The notes beneath the pieces are model-generated. The model did not search any database and was not told where the DNA came from. It was given only the letters and a program-made list of their open reading frames with translations. Both the position numbers and the translations under genes were made by a program. Positions 7,663-17,199 of a DNA stretch of 64,000 bases are shown piece by piece (position 1 is the stretch's first letter; the number at the start of each line of letters is the position of its first letter). Origin of the DNA: Brevibacillus reuszeri (GTDB taxonomy: Bacteria > Bacillota > Bacilli > Brevibacillales > Brevibacillaceae); NCBI RefSeq assembly GCF_002897295.1, contig NZ_BEXF01000016.1:1-64000 (forward strand), in the 5' to 3' direction.

Positions 7663-9531
7663 CTAAGGCTGTGCAACCGCCTTTACCAACGCGCTTTGCT
7701 GACGCACGTATTGGATCAATTCTGCCGCCATTTCATGATAATTGAACGGCGTAATCAAGTAAATTCCATTGAAATAGCGGATTGCCGTGTCAAGCAATTC
7801 CTTGGCCATCGCTATCCCTTCTTTGCGCGCTTCCGCTCCCTGCACCTTTTTCATCCGCTCCAAGGCTTCGGTGGACAGCTTGATTCCAGGTACTTCGTTG
7901 TGGAGGAACTCCGCATTTCTTTGGCTTGTCAGTGGCATGATTCCGATAAAAACAGGAATACCGATGTGCTTGGTCGACTCGTAGACCAGCTTGATCGACT
8001 CTGCATCGTATACTGGCTGCGTCATGATGTAGTCGGCCCCTGCCTCTACCTTCTTTTCAAGTCTGGCGATTGCAGCATCGATCTGTCTCACATTTGGATT
8101 GAAGGCAGCTCCAACGATAAACTGAGCCTTTTGCTTCAAAGGTCGTCCTGAGAATGACACACCCTCATTCAATTGCTTGACCATGCGAATCAAGTCAAAA
8201 GAAGTGACGTCAAATACTGAGCTGGACCCTGGCAAGTCACCGAATCGCGCCGGATCGCCGGTAATGACCAGGATTTGATCGATACCGAGTGCATGAAGCC
8301 CCATCAGATGCGATTGCTGACCGATCAGATTGCGGTCACGGCACGCGAGGTGCAGGAGTGGATCGATTCCATGTCTGCTCTTCATCAAAGCCCCAAGTGC
8401 CATATTGCTCATCCGCACAGTTGCCAATGAATTGTCTGCCAAGGTAATCGCATCTGCTCCCGCCTTGTGCAGCTCGCAGCACCCGTGTAGGAACTGATCG
8501 GCATCCAGGTCCCGCGGCGGATCAAACTCGACGATGATTGTTGTCCCCGTTTTCACACGTTCTACGATGCTCGGTTTGTCTTGATGTCGTGCACTTTGTA
8601 CCGTAATGGACGGCGTATCCCCCGGAACGCTGGTCGGGTTGACACGCTCATGCGGTGCGAGTGATTGCAGAGCAGTTGCCATTGCCTGCACATGCTCAGG
8701 TGTCGTTCCACAACATCCGCCAAGCAAACGAACGCCTTGCTCACGCAAACGAAGTGCGCTTTCGGCAAAATAGTCTGGCGTTGATTTAAATGCGTACTCC
8801 CCATCCGTCATCCCCAAGCGTCCCGCGTTTGGAAATGCAGATAAAATCGCATCCGTTGGTATCTGCACTTGTTCAAAGGATCGCAATATTTCGGCTGGAC
8901 CTAACCGGCAATTCAAACCGATGACATCTGCTCCCGCAGCTTTTAGCTGTGAAAAGGCTTCTGTCAAGGAATAACCATCGCGTGTACGTCCAACCTCAAG
9001 CGTTGCAAGCTGTGCAATCACCGGAGCTTCTGTCAGCGGGCGAATGACCTCCAGTGCTAGCAGCAGCTCCTCCAGGTCAAGGAAGGTCTCTAAAATAATC
9101 CCGTCAACCCCGGCGTGCAATAAAGCAATTGCCTGCTCCTCGTATTGGTCCCGATATTCGTCCAGCACTTTTTTGCGTACACGTCCTGCTAGGATTGACC
9201 CGATGCTACCCGCTACATACGCATCCTCCTGCGCTGCTTCGCGAGCGATCGCTACAGCCAAGCGATTGATCCGCGCCACTTTATGCTCCAGACCGTACCT
9301 TGTCAAAGCATCCCGATTCGCTGCGAATGTATTTGTTTCTAAAAAGCGTGCACCAGCCTGATAGTAGGACGCATGTACATCGTGAACCAATCGCGGGTTG
9401 GAAAGGCATAGCTCTTCAAAGCTAACACCAACCGGAACGCCCAGCCTGTGCAGCTGGGTCGCCATAGCTCCATCTCCAACCAGCAGGTTGTCATTCAAAA
9501 ACTCTCGCAAACCTGCCTTACTCGTTGTCAA
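7663..9531 (-). CDS. yitJ: Bifunctional homocysteine S-methyltransferase / methylenetetrahydrofolate reductase
   Basis: About 620 residues, like B. subtilis YitJ. The N-terminal half (about 1-290) is a homocysteine methyltransferase with the zinc ligands in LLGGCCGTTPEH and an upstream GLNCRLGP Cys. The C-terminal half (about 320-610) is the MetF TIM barrel that reduces methylene-THF to methyl-THF with flavin. It lies about 30 bases after metH in the same transcript, so the SAM riboswitch should control both, giving methyl-THF supply and methyl transfer together. The start is either TTG 9531 (AAGTGA five bases upstream) or GTG 9540; I favour TTG. Confidence 0.93.
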   Translation of the reverse strand: MTTSKAGLREFLNDNLLVGDGAMATQLHRLGVPVGVSFEELCLSNPRLVHDVHASYYQAGARFLETNTFAANRDALTRYGLEHKVARINRLAVAIAREAAQEDAYVAGSIGSILAGRVRKKVLDEYRDQYEEQAIALLHAGVDGIILETFLDLEELLLALEVIRPLTEAPVIAQLATLEVGRTRDGYSLTEAFSQLKAAGADVIGLNCRLGPAEILRSFEQVQIPTDAILSAFPNAGRLGMTDGEYAFKSTPDYFAESALRLREQGVRLLGGCCGTTPEHVQAMATALQSLAPHERVNPTSVPGDTPSITVQSARHQDKPSIVERVKTGTTIIVEFDPPRDLDADQFLHGCCELHKAGADAITLADNSLATVRMSNMALGALMKSRHGIDPLLHLACRDRNLIGQQSHLMGLHALGIDQILVITGDPARFGDLPGSSSVFDVTSFDLIRMVKQLNEGVSFSGRPLKQKAQFIVGAAFNPNVRQIDAAIARLEKKVEAGADYIMTQPVYDAESIKLVYESTKHIGIPVFIGIMPLTSQRNAEFLHNEVPGIKLSTEALERMKKVQGAEARKEGIAMAKELLDTAIRYFNGIYLITPFNYHEMAAELIQYVRQQSALVKAVAQP

Positions 9532-9563
9532 TGAAATCACTTCTCTCGTTTATCAATTTTCAT

Positions 9564-12500
9564 CTATGCTTCAAAAACGGAAGGTCCAGCATTAAAGTAA
9601 CGCGCCTCTGGGTGAGCGAAAACCATCGCAGATACCGATGCTTCTGGCTCCATCATGAAGCCTTCGGTTAGGTGAATACCAATGTTTTCTGGCTGCAGCA
9701 GTCGGAACAGCTGAGCTTGATCCTCCAGGCTCGGGCATGCAGGATAACCAAACGATACCCGAATGCCTTGGTAACGAGCACCGAAACGCTCTAGCATTGT
9801 CATTTCTTGTGGATCAGGAATACCCCAGCCATCACGCATGATGTGGTGGACACGTTCCGCAAATGCTTCGGCAAGCTCCAGTGCAAGCGCCTGAAGTACG
9901 TGTGAGCGAAGATAGTCGCCACGCTCCTTGAGCTCGGTAGACTGTTCGCGAATACCACCGCCAGCTGTTACGGTCAAGAACCCGACATAATCCATTTCGC
10001 CGCTTTCTACAGGACGCAGGAAGTCTGACAAGCACAGATGCGGCTCTTCTGGCTGGCGAGGGAACGAAAAGCGCTCCAACAGCTTTGTGTGATCCTTTGG
10101 ATCGTAGACCAATACGTCGTTACCGTCTGCTTGCGCAGGGAAGAATTGGTACACACCATGTGCAGTGATCGTTCCGTTTTGCTTTGCATCAGCCAATAGT
10201 TCCTCTACTAGTTCATACAATTGCACGACTTTTTCGTCGCCCGCTTCTAGCAGCTTGTCGACATTCCCACGAACGCCAAGGTGTTTTCCCAGAAGCATCC
10301 GTAGATTCAGATAAGGCTGCAGATGGCTAATTGGATATGAACGCAGGACATGTTTCTCACAATCTGGCGGCAAATGAATCGGTACCGTCCGACTGATCGC
10401 GGAACGAGCTGGCAGTGTCGATTTTTTCACCTCGACTACCGGTTGTACCGTTGCCGCCGCCTCAATCAGATTTTGTTGTTCCTCGATGAGTCGCTCCCGC
10501 TCTTCCGGATTTTGCAGACGATTCACGAGATCCAGTCCGTCCATCGCATCTTTGGCATACAAAACGATTCCTTTATATTCCGGTGCAATCCGATTCGACG
10601 TGAACTTGCGAGTGAGTGCTGCCCCACCTACCATCATCGGGACATTAATACCAGCTTCACGCAAATCTTGCGCAGTGATTACCATCTGCTGGGCGGATTT
10701 TACCAACAGGCCTGACAAACCGATTGCATCTGGCTTTTGTTCTCTGCAAGCCGCAATCAACTGCTCAGGCGGTACCTTGATCCCCAAGTTAACGACTTCA
10801 TAGCCATTGTTAGCCAAAATAATTTCGACCAGGTTTTTACCGATGTCATGCACATCACCTTTGACCGTAGCCAAGAGAATCTTTCCTTTGGCGGCAGCGT
10901 CCGATTTCTCCATGAACGGCTCCAAGAAAGATACGGATGCTTTCATGACTTCCGCACTTTGCAAAACCTCTGCTACGATCAGCTGGTTTCCGTTAAACAG
11001 TCGGCCGACCTCTTCCATCCCTGTCATCAAAGGTCCGTTGATGATTTCGAGTGGTGCGTATTTTTCCAAAGCCAGCTTCAGATCTTCGGTCAAACCGTCT
11101 TTGGAGCCTTCCACCACATAGCGCGCCAGACGCTCTTCCAAAGTCAGTGAGGATACCTCGACACTTACTTCCTTTTTCTTTTGACGATAAAATTCAGTAA
11201 AGGCTGCGAGAGTCTCATCATTGGTCTCAAATAACAGCGCTTCGGCCAGCTTTCTTTCGCTCTCTGGAATCGAAGCGTAGCGTTCCAGCTTCTCTGTGTT
11301 GACGATCGCATAGTCAAGACCCGCTACCGTGGTGTGATACAGGAACACTGCATTCAGCACCTCGCGCCCTGCGGCCGGCAATCCAAAGGAAACGTTACTT
11401 ACACCCAAGATGGTCTTGCACTCTGGCATCGCTTGCTTGATTAGGCGAATGCCTTCGACTGTTTCTTTAGCTGAACCGATATATTGTTCATCACCAGTCC
11501 CCACTGGGAAAACGAGTGGGTCAAAGATGATATCTTGCGGATTCATGCCATATTGCTTGACGAGGATATCGTAGGAGCGCTTTGCGACCTCCAGCTTCTT
11601 TTCACGCGTAACCGCCATCCCTGCTTCTTCAATCGTGCCGACAACAACCGCAGCGCCATATTTGTGGATCAGCGGAGCAACCTCTTCAAACCGCTCCAGT
11701 CCATCCTCCAGGTTAATCGAGTTCAGAATCGCTTTCCCTTGGGAGTAGCGAAGTCCCAGCTCCATAACCTTGGCATCTGTCGAGTCAATCATGAGAGGGG
11801 CTTTTACTTTTTTTACGATGAATTGCAGGAATTTTTCCATATCTTCGTATTCTTCACGGTCTGGGTCAGCCAAACAAATGTCGATTACGTGTGCTCCACG
11901 CTTTACCTGTGCACGGGCAATATCGGATGCTTCCTCATACTGACCGGCTGCAATGAGATCACGGAATTTTTTGGAGCCGATAACATTTGTACGCTCCCCT
12001 ACCAGAAGAGGACGATTGTCGTCTTCCACATACACAACCTCAATCCCGGAGACTGCACTTACGGAATCGTTTGCACCGCTGCGCGGCTTACAGTCCTTCA
12101 GGGCCTCAGCCATTGCCCTGATATGATCCGGCGTGGTACCACAGCATCCACCAGCGACGTTCAACCAGCCTTGCTCAGCAAACGCGAGCATTTTGGATGC
12201 AAGGCCTTGCGGGGTTTCGTGGTAGTGGCCATTTTCATCTGGCAATCCGGCATTGGGATAGCAGCTCACTCCGCATTGGGCAAGACCGGACAAGGTACGG
12301 AGATGATCACGCATAAATTCTGGACCTGTCGCACAGTTCAGACCAATCGTGACCGGCTTTAAGTGCTCCAGTGAAATATAGAACGCTTCGATGTTTTGAC
12401 CTGCCAACGTCGTTCCCATCGGCTCGATCGTTCCTGAAAGCATTACGGGAAGCTCTTTTCCCAGCTCGTCAAATGCTTTGCGAATACCGATCCCGCCCGC

Positions 12501-13010
12501 CTTGACGTTGAGTGTGTCTTGGGAGGTCTCCAAAAGAAGTACGTCAGCGCCGCCAATGATCAAGCCTTTTGCCTGACGGTAGTACGCCTCGACCAATTCT
12601 TCAAACGTAACGCCACCAGTAAGCGACAAAGTTTTGGTGGTTGGCCCCATGGCACCCGCGACATAGCGTGGCCACTCCTCGGTGGAGTAAGCATCGACCG
12701 CTTCTTTCGCCAAGCGTGCTGCTGCAATATTAATCTCCAAGTCCTTGTCAGCCACATCGTACTCTGCCAAGACGATGGAAGCTCCACCAAACGAATTGGT
12801 TTCTACAATGTCTGCCCCAGCTTCCAAATATTTTTCATGAATAGATCGGATGACATCTGGTCTGGTCAAATTCAGCAGTTCGTTACAGCCGTCGTATTCC
12901 TCGCCACCGAAATCGTCAGCGGTCAGGTTAGCCTGCTGCAGCATTGTGCCCATCGCACCATCCAAAATCAGAATTTTTCGGGAAAGTTGTTCACGAAAAG
13001 TAGGTTTCAT
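9564..13010 (-). CDS. metH: Cobalamin-dependent methionine synthase
   Basis: About 1148 residues with the full four-module MetH layout. Homocysteine-binding domain (about 1-320, zinc site GGCCGTTPDHI); pterin-binding domain (about 345-620, VGERTNVIGS); B12 cap and binding domain (about 640-860) with the axial-ligand motif DVHDIGKNL; C-terminal AdoMet activation domain (about 900-1148). It methylates homocysteine from methyl-THF through methylcobalamin. ATG 13010 follows AAGGAG at eight bases; the GTG seven codons upstream has no site. First gene of the metH-yitJ unit. Confidence 0.96.
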   Translation of the reverse strand: MKPTFREQLSRKILILDGAMGTMLQQANLTADDFGGEEYDGCNELLNLTRPDVIRSIHEKYLEAGADIVETNSFGGASIVLAEYDVADKDLEINIAAARLAKEAVDAYSTEEWPRYVAGAMGPTTKTLSLTGGVTFEELVEAYYRQAKGLIIGGADVLLLETSQDTLNVKAGGIGIRKAFDELGKELPVMLSGTIEPMGTTLAGQNIEAFYISLEHLKPVTIGLNCATGPEFMRDHLRTLSGLAQCGVSCYPNAGLPDENGHYHETPQGLASKMLAFAEQGWLNVAGGCCGTTPDHIRAMAEALKDCKPRSGANDSVSAVSGIEVVYVEDDNRPLLVGERTNVIGSKKFRDLIAAGQYEEASDIARAQVKRGAHVIDICLADPDREEYEDMEKFLQFIVKKVKAPLMIDSTDAKVMELGLRYSQGKAILNSINLEDGLERFEEVAPLIHKYGAAVVVGTIEEAGMAVTREKKLEVAKRSYDILVKQYGMNPQDIIFDPLVFPVGTGDEQYIGSAKETVEGIRLIKQAMPECKTILGVSNVSFGLPAAGREVLNAVFLYHTTVAGLDYAIVNTEKLERYASIPESERKLAEALLFETNDETLAAFTEFYRQKKKEVSVEVSSLTLEERLARYVVEGSKDGLTEDLKLALEKYAPLEIINGPLMTGMEEVGRLFNGNQLIVAEVLQSAEVMKASVSFLEPFMEKSDAAAKGKILLATVKGDVHDIGKNLVEIILANNGYEVVNLGIKVPPEQLIAACREQKPDAIGLSGLLVKSAQQMVITAQDLREAGINVPMMVGGAALTRKFTSNRIAPEYKGIVLYAKDAMDGLDLVNRLQNPEERERLIEEQQNLIEAAATVQPVVEVKKSTLPARSAISRTVPIHLPPDCEKHVLRSYPISHLQPYLNLRMLLGKHLGVRGNVDKLLEAGDEKVVQLYELVEELLADAKQNGTITAHGVYQFFPAQADGNDVLVYDPKDHTKLLERFSFPRQPEEPHLCLSDFLRPVESGEMDYVGFLTVTAGGGIREQSTELKERGDYLRSHVLQALALELAEAFAERVHHIMRDGWGIPDPQEMTMLERFGARYQGIRVSFGYPACPSLEDQAQLFRLLQPENIGIHLTEGFMMEPEASVSAMVFAHPEARYFNAGPSVFEA

Positions 13011-13146
13011 CAACTTGCTCCTTCTCTCCACTGCAATGGCTTATTTCTTTGATCTAAGATGAGAAAACCTGACTACGCCATATCATCTGGCGAATGTCGC
13101 GGTTGCTCTGGTACTTGACTTTTGCATTATGCAAATTCCTAAGGCA

Positions 13147-13184
13147 CGAAAAAAATCCCCTTCTTTTAGAAAGAAGAGGATTTG
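13147..13184 (-). terminator. SAM-riboswitch expression-platform terminator
   Basis: On the minus strand AATCCTCTTCTTT and AAGAAGGGGATT form a stem, followed by a seven-T run. It lies between the aptamer and metH and would cut transcription short when SAM is bound. Confidence 0.9.
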
Positions 13185-13213
13185 TCCGCGGATACAGCAA
13201 CGCCTGAACCATC

Positions 13214-13317
13214 CTCTTATCTTTCAAAGCACGTAGCTTTGCTGGAATTGGCACCGGATTTTTACCGGTTGCCGAGGCTTCATCAGGCCAGTCCCTCTGC
13301 CTCTCTGGATAAGAGTC
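13214..13317 (-). ncRNA. SAM-I (S-box) riboswitch of metH-yitJ
   Basis: On the minus strand the P1 arms CTCTTATC (13317-13310) and GATAAGAG (13221-13214) enclose the S-box core: CAGAGAGGCAGAGGGACTGG, then GATGAAGCC, CGGCAACC, GGTGCCAATTCCAGC and AAAGATAAGAG. These are the conserved SAM-contact and kink-turn elements of the family. It is followed by an intrinsic terminator, so it is an OFF switch: high SAM stops transcription of metH and yitJ. Confidence 0.96.
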
Positions 13318-13321
13318 GTAC

Positions 13322-13350
13322 ATTTTATGGAGTTATTCGTTTTTTGTCAA
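13322..13350 (-). promoter_or_regulatory. Sigma-A promoter of the metH leader
   Basis: On the minus strand TTGACA (13350-13345) and TAAAAT (13327-13322) are separated by exactly 17 bases. It lies immediately upstream of the S-box aptamer, so transcription would start within about ten bases of the P1 stem. Confidence 0.85.
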
Positions 13351-13532
13351 TTGTGATTGACGTTTGACAGTATCTTAACACCCCCCTGTCTCTTCGTCAA
13401 TTGAGAATTTGTCTATTATTTACTCTTGTATGCCCCCCCTGCGCCCATTTTCATCGTCACTAGTCATTCGCCCACGCCAAACTGTGCGTTCGTGTATAGA
13501 CTAGAGCATAACGGAAAGGAGGGGAAACAAAA

Positions 13533-13643
13533 ATGAGTACATCTTACTGCGGAAACGGATTTTTCGGAGACAGCTTCGCATTGGTGCTCGTACTGTTTAT
13601 CCTGCTGGTCATTGTTGCGTGTTCGTGTGACGGCGGCTGCTAG
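13533..13643 (+). CDS. YjcZ-family sporulation micropeptide
   Basis: 36 residues: a polar N-terminus (MSTSYCGNGFFGDSF), one hydrophobic helix (ALVLVLFILLVIV) and a Cys-rich tail (ACSCDGGC). This is the layout of YjcZ/YhzM-like small proteins made in sporulating Bacillales. A strong AAAGGAGGGG site precedes the ATG and a terminator follows directly. The function of the family is not firmly known; it is probably a single-pass membrane peptide of the spore or mother cell. Confidence 0.8.
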   Translation: MSTSYCGNGFFGDSFALVLVLFILLVIVACSCDGGC

Positions 13644-13659
13644 TTACCCTGTAGAAAAG

Positions 13660-13708
13660 GGGCTATCGCCAAAAGCCATTTGCTTGGCTTGGGCATAGCC
13701 CTTTTTTG
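13660..13708 (+). terminator. Terminator of the YjcZ-like gene
   Basis: AAAGGGGCTATCGCC at the left pairs with GGGCATAGCCCCTTTT at the right, followed by a T-run (TTTTTTG). It lies just before the stop of the convergent YcdB-domain gene. Confidence 0.8.
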
Positions 13709-13718
13709 TTTTCTGCTG

Positions 13719-15908
13719 CTAAGGCTCCTTCACGATTTCGCCGGTTAGAGCATCAATATGCAAATGCTTGCCTGCATTCTCGTCATGACTCCAGGGGATA
13801 TAGGCAAGTATCGGACGATCAAGCCATTCATCGTCCTCATTCTTCAAAAGATACACAAGCTGCAAGGGCATTGCGCGTAGATACTGTTCTACAGCCTGTT
13901 CCTTTGAAATGACGGTGGCTGCGTCCGGTAGCTCCACATGCGCATCTGTCTCTCTTCTGTTTTCAAACCCGTTTGCTTTCCCAGTGGAAGGATCGACAGT
14001 CACGATATACGCTTCATTTGGCTGTTTATCGAGAACAGGAATACCGTCTTTGCTCATGAAGAATTCAAATCCCCAGTTGCCTGATGCTACAGGTGTTGCA
14101 GCGCCAGGCTCGACAACCTCTGCCAGCTGCACTTCCTTCACCGCCGGATCGATGTATTTCGTAAGCATCTCCAAAGCCGCCTCTTCCGCCTCCGCACGCT
14201 TGATCGTCACTTGGCTACCCTGGCGAGGCATTCTTAGCCCCATGACTCGTCCTGATTGTTTATCGGTTTCTACTTCATAACGCTTTTCGCTGTTGTCAGT
14301 CCATACATAATTTTTTCGAGCATGATTCGATTGTTGATCACTGTTGTCGTATTCGGTATATTTGAAGCTCTCCACACTCACACCGAATTCTTTTTGCAGC
14401 AATTTCTTCGCTTCTTCTTTTGACGTAACGATGCTATAGCTTTCGGGGGGTTGAAACGCAAATGCTTGTTCTTCCTTCCGACGATCGTAGTCAAGGCCAT
14501 TGTTTCCGGTGCTATAGGCAATCTTTCCGCTCGTTCCTTCAATGTACCAGCCCAGTGAAGAAGGCTGACCGAGCTGAGGGGTGGATACAGACATCGTATA
14601 CTCCAGCAGGGGCTTTGTTTGTGTTACTTTCCCTGATGCTCGATCTCGATTAACAGGAAAATGCTGCAAGTAGTTTAATTTGATGTTGGCCTCCATTTCC
14701 TTTTTTGCCTTCTCTACAGAAACGGCAGTTTTCCCGTCCGGAAAAGATGCAAGCTCATGCTTTTTCATCGCTTCTTTGGAATAATAGACAATCCGTCCCG
14801 CTTGATTAACAGATATCCGGATCGTATCATTCATGACCGGCAGCTCCTTGTAATATCGCTGGTATTCAATCGAGTCGTTTTTGTACGAGTATCGGTAATT
14901 TTTACTGTCCGCACCCAGCATGTCCTGCAGGAAATTGTTTGCCGTTTTCTTTGCCAGAGCTTCCGGGGCTTCCTTCCAAATCCCCTGTTCCTGAGTTAGA
15001 CGATAGGTCCGCAAATCCTCAGCTTCTCCTGATACACTGATTAACGCCTGATTCAGATCGTCATCTGTCCCACCAAGCATTAATTCAAATCCGTCGTAAT
15101 ACATCGATTTGTTATCCAGTGTTGGCGATGGATTCAGCTCAGGAAGAGACTTGGTCAATTGACCCAGCAGCTCCTGCTCCTCTTTGCTTGTTCGACCGAA
15201 AAATGCAACTTCACCTTTGCTGTCGATCTGCACGGAAATAATGTCAAACGGGATGCGTGCACCTTCCTGCTCCTTTTGGAAAGATACGTTGATCCATGAA
15301 CCGTTTCGCATTCCTTCATCCTTCAATTCACCCGCCGATTTAACCGTGTACTGCTTGCTTTCTTCCCCAAGTACAGACGCAAGGAACGTTCTCGCTTTTT
15401 GTTCTGCCGACTTCAGGTCTGGAAGCTCCCCTTCCCGCGCTTCCTCTTTCTCATAGCGATACCACTGTATCTGTCCCGTCGTCGTATTGTAGGCAAATTC
15501 TCCTTCATAGCGGTCTCCTTTTAATAGGGCAACCTGCTTGATATCACGAACACTCCCTCGTTCCTCCAACCGTAAGCCTGCAAGCTCCGGCAGTGTGGAT
15601 AGGAGCGGGGCAAACGCTTCTTTTGCTGACACGCTGGCTTTGTGCCTGTTGTTCTGTTCGGCTGAAGGTGTCTGCGATGCACGAGTGCCTTCCATCGTGA
15701 ACATGCCTTGCTGTTGTCCGATCCATACCGCAGCTGCCAAGCATGCCGCCATCGTACCGCTCATCACCGCAGTCCTTCGTCTCGATTTCTTCTGTCTTTT
15801 CATTTCTTTTCGAATCCTCTCTTCCAATGCTGCCGAAAATGATACCTGTTCTGCCACCTCCTTGCTTGTGGCATGAACCGCTTCCCGCAATTCTTTATCT
15901 ACATCCAT
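13719..15908 (-). CDS. Membrane protein with anti-sigma-like N-terminus and YcdB/PepSY-type ectodomain
   Basis: 729 residues. A charged cytoplasmic N-terminus (about 1-46, ending KRQKKSRRR) is followed by one transmembrane helix (about 48-65) and a large extracytoplasmic part with repeated PepSY/YcdB-like units (for example VSVEKAKKEMEANIKLNY and TVISKEQAVEQYL). Its ATG overlaps the end of the ECF sigma gene by ten bases, so the two are translationally coupled. That arrangement and the single-pass topology suggest it is the cognate anti-sigma factor, which would hold the sigma at the membrane until an outside signal arrives. No zinc-binding HxxxCxxC motif is present. The ectodomain ligand is unknown. 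Confidence 0.8.
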   Translation of the reverse strand: MDVDKELREAVHATSKEVAEQVSFSAALEERIRKEMKRQKKSRRRTAVMSGTMAACLAAAVWIGQQQGMFTMEGTRASQTPSAEQNNRHKASVSAKEAFAPLLSTLPELAGLRLEERGSVRDIKQVALLKGDRYEGEFAYNTTTGQIQWYRYEKEEAREGELPDLKSAEQKARTFLASVLGEESKQYTVKSAGELKDEGMRNGSWINVSFQKEQEGARIPFDIISVQIDSKGEVAFFGRTSKEEQELLGQLTKSLPELNPSPTLDNKSMYYDGFELMLGGTDDDLNQALISVSGEAEDLRTYRLTQEQGIWKEAPEALAKKTANNFLQDMLGADSKNYRYSYKNDSIEYQRYYKELPVMNDTIRISVNQAGRIVYYSKEAMKKHELASFPDGKTAVSVEKAKKEMEANIKLNYLQHFPVNRDRASGKVTQTKPLLEYTMSVSTPQLGQPSSLGWYIEGTSGKIAYSTGNNGLDYDRRKEEQAFAFQPPESYSIVTSKEEAKKLLQKEFGVSVESFKYTEYDNSDQQSNHARKNYVWTDNSEKRYEVETDKQSGRVMGLRMPRQGSQVTIKRAEAEEAALEMLTKYIDPAVKEVQLAEVVEPGAATPVASGNWGFEFFMSKDGIPVLDKQPNEAYIVTVDPSTGKANGFENRRETDAHVELPDAATVISKEQAVEQYLRAMPLQLVYLLKNEDDEWLDRPILAYIPWSHDENAGKHLHIDALTGEIVKEP

Positions 15909-16477
15909 TCCAATCCCTCCTTTTCACACAATGCCCTAAAATGTTTGCGTGCACGATGTAGCTGGGTACGTACCGCGTCCTCGGAAATATCCAGCACATG
16001 TGCGATTTCTTTTATCGACAAATCCTCATAGTAATGTAGGATCATGACTTTTCGATACAAAGGAGACAGCATCATAACCCGTTCCGAAATTTGCACCTTA
16101 CTCAGCCGTTGCATGACCGCTGCTTCAACATTGGTGTCAGCCACCTTTTCTGGCCCCAATTCTTTTTTCGAAAGATAAGTGGAAAAGATTTGGCGAAATG
16201 ACCACGAACGCAAATATTTTCGTGATTCGTTGATGGCGATCCGATAAAGCCATGTTTTTACACTGCTTTCCTGGCGAAATTGGTCCAGTCCACGAAAAGC
16301 CTTTAGAAACACTTCTTGTGTGATGTCCTCCGCGATACCTTTATCCTTGACGATCAAATACGCCAGCTGCACGATGTTATCGCCGTAATCACTCATGAGT
16401 GCCGAAAGCATTGCATCCTTTGTCGGCTGAAGCGTCCATTCTGCTTTTTTTGTATTGGTATTTACATTTGCATTCAC
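15899..16477 (-). CDS. ECF-type RNA polymerase sigma factor
   Basis: 192 residues with sigma region 2 (about 28-95: IVQLAYLIVKDKGIAEDITQEVFLKA then a WLYRIAINESR segment) and region 4 (about 130-185: SPLYRKVMILHYYEDLSIKEIA, then an HTH with EDAVRTQLHRARK). Region 3 is absent, as in group 4 sigma factors. The GTG start has AAGGAGGTG about eight bases upstream. It is coupled by a ten-base overlap to the putative anti-sigma gene. I could not assign a convincing autoregulated promoter upstream. Confidence 0.92.
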   Translation of the reverse strand: MNANVNTNTKKAEWTLQPTKDAMLSALMSDYGDNIVQLAYLIVKDKGIAEDITQEVFLKAFRGLDQFRQESSVKTWLYRIAINESRKYLRSWSFRQIFSTYLSKKELGPEKVADTNVEAAVMQRLSKVQISERVMMLSPLYRKVMILHYYEDLSIKEIAHVLDISEDAVRTQLHRARKHFRALCEKEGLEWM

Positions 16478-16677
16478 GTACTTTTCACCTCCTTAAGTAC
16501 AACGACATACATTTGATCCAGCTAAAACGTTTTTGTGACAACATCTCCCAAATTTATTTTCCGTTTGTGCCTATGCTCTATAAACCATGATTACACCCGG
16601 CAGCTCAGGATTCATTGTCAGAGTCAACCGCTTTTGTTATCATGGGGCTGATTGCAAATCGAAAGGACGATACGATT

Positions 16678-17166
16678 ATGGACTCATTACTCCCTCGCGA
16701 TAAAGACGAATTTATCTCCTGTTTGGAGACACTTAAGGAGCTGGAGAAATCCGAGTTTGAAACATATTCCATTGTCAAAAATCCGGAAACAGGCGAGCAC
16801 TACCTCCGCTACTTCCTCTCTCACATAAATTTATCGGAGGGTGGCCGCAGAGACGATTACGATCATTTTTTGCCGATCGACTCCGATGATGTTCTCGGAT
16901 ATATGTTTGGGGAGCAGGCCTATCGCTTCCCGGAAAACTGGCGTTCCTCTTATTTGCGCAGCGGCAACGATAATCGGCTGATTCCATTTGACCCTTCCGA
17001 AAATTACGATCTAGAGGAAGAAGCTGCGGCCGAGCTGGCTATGCTGGAGCAGCTGGAGCAATTCAAGCAGCAATGGGCTGATTCCGAAAACCTGAGTGCC
17101 GAAGAAAGAGAAAAGCTGACAAAGGAATACTTCGCTGCCTTGGAAAAAATATTAAAACAACCTTGA
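16678..17166 (+). CDS. Hypothetical acidic cytoplasmic protein
   Basis: About 162 residues, strongly acidic, with no signal peptide or membrane segment. The N-terminal two thirds look globular (HYLRYFLSHINLSEGG, DHFLPIDSDDVLGYMFG); the last 45 residues are a predicted long helix rich in Glu, Ala and Leu. I do not recognise the family. ATG 16678 follows AAAGGA and begins MDSLLPRDKDE; a longer frame from 16615 is less likely. It stands alone between the divergent sigma operon and the argS leader. Confidence 0.7.
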   Translation: MDSLLPRDKDEFISCLETLKELEKSEFETYSIVKNPETGEHYLRYFLSHINLSEGGRRDDYDHFLPIDSDDVLGYMFGEQAYRFPENWRSSYLRSGNDNRLIPFDPSENYDLEEEAAAELAMLEQLEQFKQQWADSENLSAEEREKLTKEYFAALEKILKQP

Positions 17167-17199
17167 TCGATGTAAAAACAATGAAAAAACGAAGAGTGT

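Noticed and set aside
11484..12362. Long plus-strand frame opposite metH
   Set aside because: Antisense shadow of metH, with no family motif and no ribosome site.
16478..16600. Candidate AAAACGTTTT...GTCG autoregulated ECF promoter before the sigma gene
   Set aside because: The spacing between the AAC-like and CGT-like elements does not fit, so I could not assign it.
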